From positions 1-64,000 of the forward strand of contig NZ_SATR01000016.1 in NCBI RefSeq assembly GCF_004551525.1: a stretch of 64,000 nucleotides of DNA. The letters are read 5' to 3'. This document shows positions 61,601 to 64,000 of the stretch, piece after piece; positions within the stretch are counted from its first letter, which is position 1; every line of letters starts with the position of its first letter. The DNA comes from Vibrio ouci. GTDB taxonomy: Bacteria > Pseudomonadota > Gammaproteobacteria > Enterobacterales > Vibrionaceae. The notes beneath the pieces are model-generated. The model ran no database searches. It was given only the letters and a program-made list of their open reading frames with translations, and was not told where the DNA came from. The position numbers and the translations under genes were made by a program.

Positions 61601-62135
61601 CCACCTAACTGGTTGGTTAACCCAGCACTATCAGTCAGGTCTGGTCCGTTACCGCAGCGGCAAAATACGCTCACAAGACTATCTATCGGCGTGGATCGAT
61701 CACCTCGCGATGTCTGCAATGGGTGAAAGTAAACGCACTCATATGATTGGTTATGACAAAAAAGAGGGTGTGGTGCACTTAGTCTACCCACCAATTGCTG
61801 ATGAAAGTTATGCACGCTCGTTATTGTCTGAGTTAGTCCGCTTGTTCTATCAAGGCATGACAGAGCCACTGGCCTATTTCCCTAAAACGGCACTTGCTTG
61901 CGTAGAGGCAGGATTTAGTCGTGGCAACTGGGTGGATGATGAAGAAAAATCACTTAAGAAGATGGCGGATACATTCAACGACAGCTTTATGGCTGCGGGT
62001 GAAGGAAATAGCCCGTACATTGCCCGTATTTGGCCAAATTGGAATGATGAGCTGGCGGCAAACTTGCGGACTATGAGTGCACTAGTGCTGCAAACGGCAC
62101 GCTTAGAGGCGATGACAAATGAAGATATGCAATAA
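58671..62135 (+). CDS. recC: Exodeoxyribonuclease V subunit RecC
   Basis: 1154 residues (E. coli 1122). Subunit of RecBCD that scans for Chi. Starts at TTG 58671 (LFTVYHSNQVDVLKSLLVELV, aligned with E. coli MLRVYHSNRLDVLEAL); an in-frame stop at 58656 rules out an upstream ATG. Hallmarks: LVQSPGMSQWLKMELAKEFGVAANIDFPLPATFIW, LMFTNPCRYYWGEVRD, RFLAGQVNFCTLMPMRSIPF, GMNDGVYPRTVPPEGFDLM and GDRSRRDDDRYLFLEA. Confidence 0.97.
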   Translation: MFTVYHSNQVDVLKSLLVELVRLNPLANPFEKEQILVQSPGMSQWLKMELAKEFGVAANIDFPLPATFIWNIFTEVLPDVPKRSAFNKESMTWKLMHILPGMLNTPEFEPLKRYLEQDEDSSKLYQLSEKIADIFDGYLVYRPEWIAAWEAGQTVAELEEEHPWQPILWQALYDHTLALGQSPYHRANLYEHFIDTLENYQGNFDHLPKRLFVFGITSLPPRYMDALKAIGEHIDVHLMFTNPCRYYWGEVRDRKFLARLAAKHRKHVVWNQDHSEQHGESEQLKGSLEDNLLDELHTDAVGNSLLASMGKLGRDNMYLLSQLESHEIEAFVDVERDSLLHQLQADILNLEEHQDDHQLESSTHKQVVTLGDKSVTLHACHSPMREVEVLHDQLLAMFDADPSLKPRDIIVMVADINAYSPAIQAVFGNAPGERFIPYSISDRTADQESPILNAFMQLVNLPNTRCLASELLELLETPAILARFELNEDEFILAKQWVEESGIRWGLNPSTGHEFDLPETAQNTWQFGIERMLLGYAMPESAGLFESSTGTLAPYNQVQGLGAELAGKLAHFIETVSEYRQKLVQTQSIDEWREMLTLLLDGFFKVELEGEAALKSIRDTLANLKEQLSDAAFEQPLAPAIIAQYLQNKLSGTRVSQRFLAGQVNFCTLMPMRSIPFRAVCLLGMNDGVYPRTVPPEGFDLMNGRTKPGDRSRRDDDRYLFLEAMLSAQQSLYISYVGRSIQDNTERVPSVLVSELMEYCHQNYCLLGDEQLACDESGEKLLDELLTQHSMVPFSSSAFLGDSPSYAKEWLPAANRQGQVSGEFNQRLQDYLLDVTYPLDLDLVELQRFWRLPVQYFFNRRLKVMFEPPLPVMEDDEPFILNGLESYQMRDGLLDSLLKRQLDNGQGSDSKAIIKAFVDEQRAQGKLPVGAFGDIEFETNRVQAEELVEKLTFLCGADNDDLEVKLTLDVLGEDKQIHLTGWLTQHYQSGLVRYRSGKIRSQDYLSAWIDHLAMSAMGESKRTHMIGYDKKEGVVHLVYPPIADESYARSLLSELVRLFYQGMTEPLAYFPKTALACVEAGFSRGNWVDDEEKSLKKMADTFNDSFMAAGEGNSPYIARIWPNWNDELAANLRTMSALVLQTARLEAMTNEDMQ

Positions 62136-62432
62136 AGCCTTTGGAAACAAAGCAGTAAGGAAAGTAGGTGGCCGCCAGTAAATCATTATAGTGTAGGGCG
62201 TTCGCTGTACGGCCACAGGTCAGAGGGACCATGATTCTTTTGGTTTGTTGCAACGTTAAAGCTGCTCAACACATGGCGCGCATACTAACGGCTAGACACA
62301 GCTTCTGCCGTGAGAAAGATCGCATAACATCCTAACTTTTGTAGGATAAATATGAATAACAACAGTTTTTAAGTCTGGATCACACTTATGTCTCACGAGA
62401 TCCATAAGTTTTCAGCAAAAAGGCAGAATTTT
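62136..62432. other. recC-recB intergenic region
   Basis: 297 bp. No gene seen; a 6-codon ATG frame at 62352 is not credible. ptrA, which separates recC and recB in enterics, is absent. AAAGGCAGAATTTT precedes the recB start. Confidence 0.6.
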
Positions 62433-64000
62433 ATGACAGCTACGTCAATGGTTACTCCGCTTAACACCATGACTTTTCCTCTTCATGGCGCTCGACTGAT
62501 CGAGGCGTCAGCGGGGACGGGGAAAACCTTTACCATCGCAGGTTTATACCTACGATTGCTTTTGGGTCATGGTAGTCCTGAAACTAAGCATCAAGTGCCA
62601 TTGACGGTTGATCAAATATTGGTGGTGACTTTTACCGAAGCCGCCACGGCTGAGTTGCGTGACCGAATCCGTGAAAAAATCCACAAAGCCTATTTAGCAT
62701 TTAAACGTGTAAAGCCAGCAAACACTAGCGGTTCCGGTGATGAAACAATTGATGCTTTAGTTTCTGAGGTTGATGACCACAAACAAGCCGCGGAAATTCT
62801 ACTCCAAGCTGAGCGCCAAATGGATGAAGCCGCGGTCTATACGATTCACGGTTTTTGTCAGCGCATGCTGACTCAGAATGCCTTTGAATCTGGCAGCCGC
62901 TTCAACAATGAGTTTGTTACAGATGAGAGTCATCTAAAGGCGCAAATTGTGGCTGACTACTGGCGCAGGAACTTCTATCCGTTACCGCTTAACCTAGCTG
63001 GTGAAGTTCGCCGAATTTGGAACTCACCTGCTAATCTACTCAGTGATGTCTCAAGCTATTTAACTGGCGCGCCTCTTAGTCTATCTGTTGCGGCAATGAG
63101 CGGCTCGCTGGCTGAACTACATCAACAGAACTTAGCTAAGATAGATGAGCTGAAAGTGCTATGGCGTGAACATCAAGATGATTTGCTCGCCCTGATCAGT
63201 GACTCTGATGTCAATAAACGCAGCTACACTAAGAAGTCATTACCGACTTGGTTAGAAGCGGTGAACCTGTGGGCGGCGACGGAGACAACAAGTTACGACT
63301 ACCCAGACAAGCTGGAAAAGTTCGGCCAAAACGTATTGGTAGAGAAAACGCCTAAAGGTACACCTCCTCAACACCAAGTCTTTAGTGCGATTGAAGTGTT
63401 CTTAGCCGCGCCGATCAGTTTGAAAGCGCCGATTTTGGCTCATGCGATTGAGCATTGCCGCGACATGCTTGCCAAAGCGAAACAGCAGAAGCAGTGGATG
63501 TCGTTTGATGACCTGCTGACTAATTTATCTGCCGCTATCGATCAAGATGAAGCGGAACTGCTAGCGACTCGCATTCGCCAGCTGTATCCCGTCGCGATGA
63601 TTGATGAGTTCCAAGATACCGACCCACTGCAATACAGTATTTTTAGCCGTATTTATCTCAATAACCCTGAGTGCGGGTTATTTATGATTGGTGATCCAAA
63701 GCAGGCAATTTATGGTTTCCGTGGCGCCGATATCTTTACTTATATCAAAGCGCGTAATCAGGTTTCTTCCCACTTCACGTTAGGCACGAACTGGCGATCA
63801 AGTGCGGATATGGTCGCGGCGGTAAATCAAGTATTTGCTTTGCCAACCAGTCCATTTATCTACGATCAGGATATTCCGTTTCATTCGGTTAACCATAGCC
63901 CTAATGCTGAAAAACGCATTTGGACCATCGGTGGCCAAAAGCAACCCGCACTGACCTATTGGCTACAAGATGCTGAAGATAAACCCCTACCGAAAGGCGA
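62433..64000 (+). CDS. recB: Exodeoxyribonuclease V subunit RecB (5' part, runs off the edge)
   Basis: 522 codons visible from ATG 62433 of about 1200. 3'-5' helicase and nuclease of RecBCD. Walker A in RLIEASAGTGKTFTIAGLYLRLLL (about 26-50), motif Ia VVTFTEAATAELRDRIR, AAVYTIHGFCQRML, motif II AMIDEFQDTDPLQYSIF, motif III GDPKQAIYGFRGADIFTYI and LGTNWRSS (motif IV). Frame stays open to the window edge. Downstream recD is expected outside. Confidence 0.96.
   Translation, partial: MTATSMVTPLNTMTFPLHGARLIEASAGTGKTFTIAGLYLRLLLGHGSPETKHQVPLTVDQILVVTFTEAATAELRDRIREKIHKAYLAFKRVKPANTSGSGDETIDALVSEVDDHKQAAEILLQAERQMDEAAVYTIHGFCQRMLTQNAFESGSRFNNEFVTDESHLKAQIVADYWRRNFYPLPLNLAGEVRRIWNSPANLLSDVSSYLTGAPLSLSVAAMSGSLAELHQQNLAKIDELKVLWREHQDDLLALISDSDVNKRSYTKKSLPTWLEAVNLWAATETTSYDYPDKLEKFGQNVLVEKTPKGTPPQHQVFSAIEVFLAAPISLKAPILAHAIEHCRDMLAKAKQQKQWMSFDDLLTNLSAAIDQDEAELLATRIRQLYPVAMIDEFQDTDPLQYSIFSRIYLNNPECGLFMIGDPKQAIYGFRGADIFTYIKARNQVSSHFTLGTNWRSSADMVAAVNQVFALPTSPFIYDQDIPFHSVNHSPNAEKRIWTIGGQKQPALTYWLQDAEDKPLPKG

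Noticed and set aside
61408..61869. Minus-strand frame of 153 codons inside recC
   Set aside because: Antisense shadow of a well-conserved recC region.

Overview
The window is a gap-free stretch of a Vibrio-type gamma-proteobacterial chromosome. This rests on the very close resemblance of ygjH, galR, glpFKRD, dapD, the scr cluster, queA-tgt-yajC-secDF, phoBR-pst and recCB to Vibrionaceae genes and on moderate GC. Several neighbourhoods (phoBR-pstS / pstCAB-phoU, aceBA, prx-oxyR, tgt-yajC-secDF) are arranged as in Vibrio chromosome 1. No tRNA, rRNA, CRISPR array, insertion sequence or prophage was seen. It is mostly core genome with one accessory-looking patch of envelope genes.

Layout. 1-3.3 kb: a small conserved gene, then the peroxidase genes ahpC and ahpF, each behind its own OxyR-type operator. 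3.3-9 kb: LysR regulator with divergent aldo/keto reductase, galR, ygjH, a gamma-glutamylcyclotransferase-like gene, and nnrS behind a sigma-54 promoter with NorR-like sites. 9-14 kb: glycerol regulon glpF-glpK / glpR / glpD. 14.4-18.4 kb: dapD, a MarC-family gene, a 2-Cys peroxiredoxin and a divergent oxyR of the OxyR2 type. 19-22 kb: glyoxylate shunt aceB-aceA with a long regulatory region. 22-24 kb: a chemoreceptor. 24.4-29.4 kb: sucrose cluster scrK-scrA-scrB with divergent scrR. 29.5-36 kb: CBS-domain protein, queA, tgt, yajC-secD-secF. 36-41 kb: small unknown genes, mepA, trhP-yfhL and rdgC. 41-51 kb: phosphate regulon phoB-phoR-pstS, a broken ppk, then pstC-pstA-pstB-phoU. 51-55 kb: three small outer-membrane barrels, a repeat-rich lipoprotein and a LysR regulator. 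55-58.6 kb: cutC, SOS gene yebG, a LysR regulator and a TDT-family transporter. 58.7-64 kb: recC and the start of recB.

How the parts work together. Peroxide defence appears twice (AhpCF, and peroxiredoxin/OxyR2), with NO tolerance (NnrS) nearby. Carbon uptake and overflow metabolism (glycerol, sucrose, glyoxylate shunt) are under GlpR, ScrR and probably HexR control. Phosphate acquisition is under PhoB boxes.

The most notable points are: (1) polyphosphate kinase is cut off after about 396 residues and exopolyphosphatase, its usual neighbour, is missing, which looks like one deletion inside the pho locus; (2) an undescribed-looking cluster of a PDWG-repeat lipoprotein with three small beta-barrels; (3) an OxyR carrying Glu204/Cys206/Cys215, the signature of the peroxide-hypersensitive OxyR2; (4) an unidentified repeated palindrome plus a HexR site upstream of aceB; (5) Pst permeases with large extra non-membrane domains. 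All calls come from reading the sequence; no database search was run.
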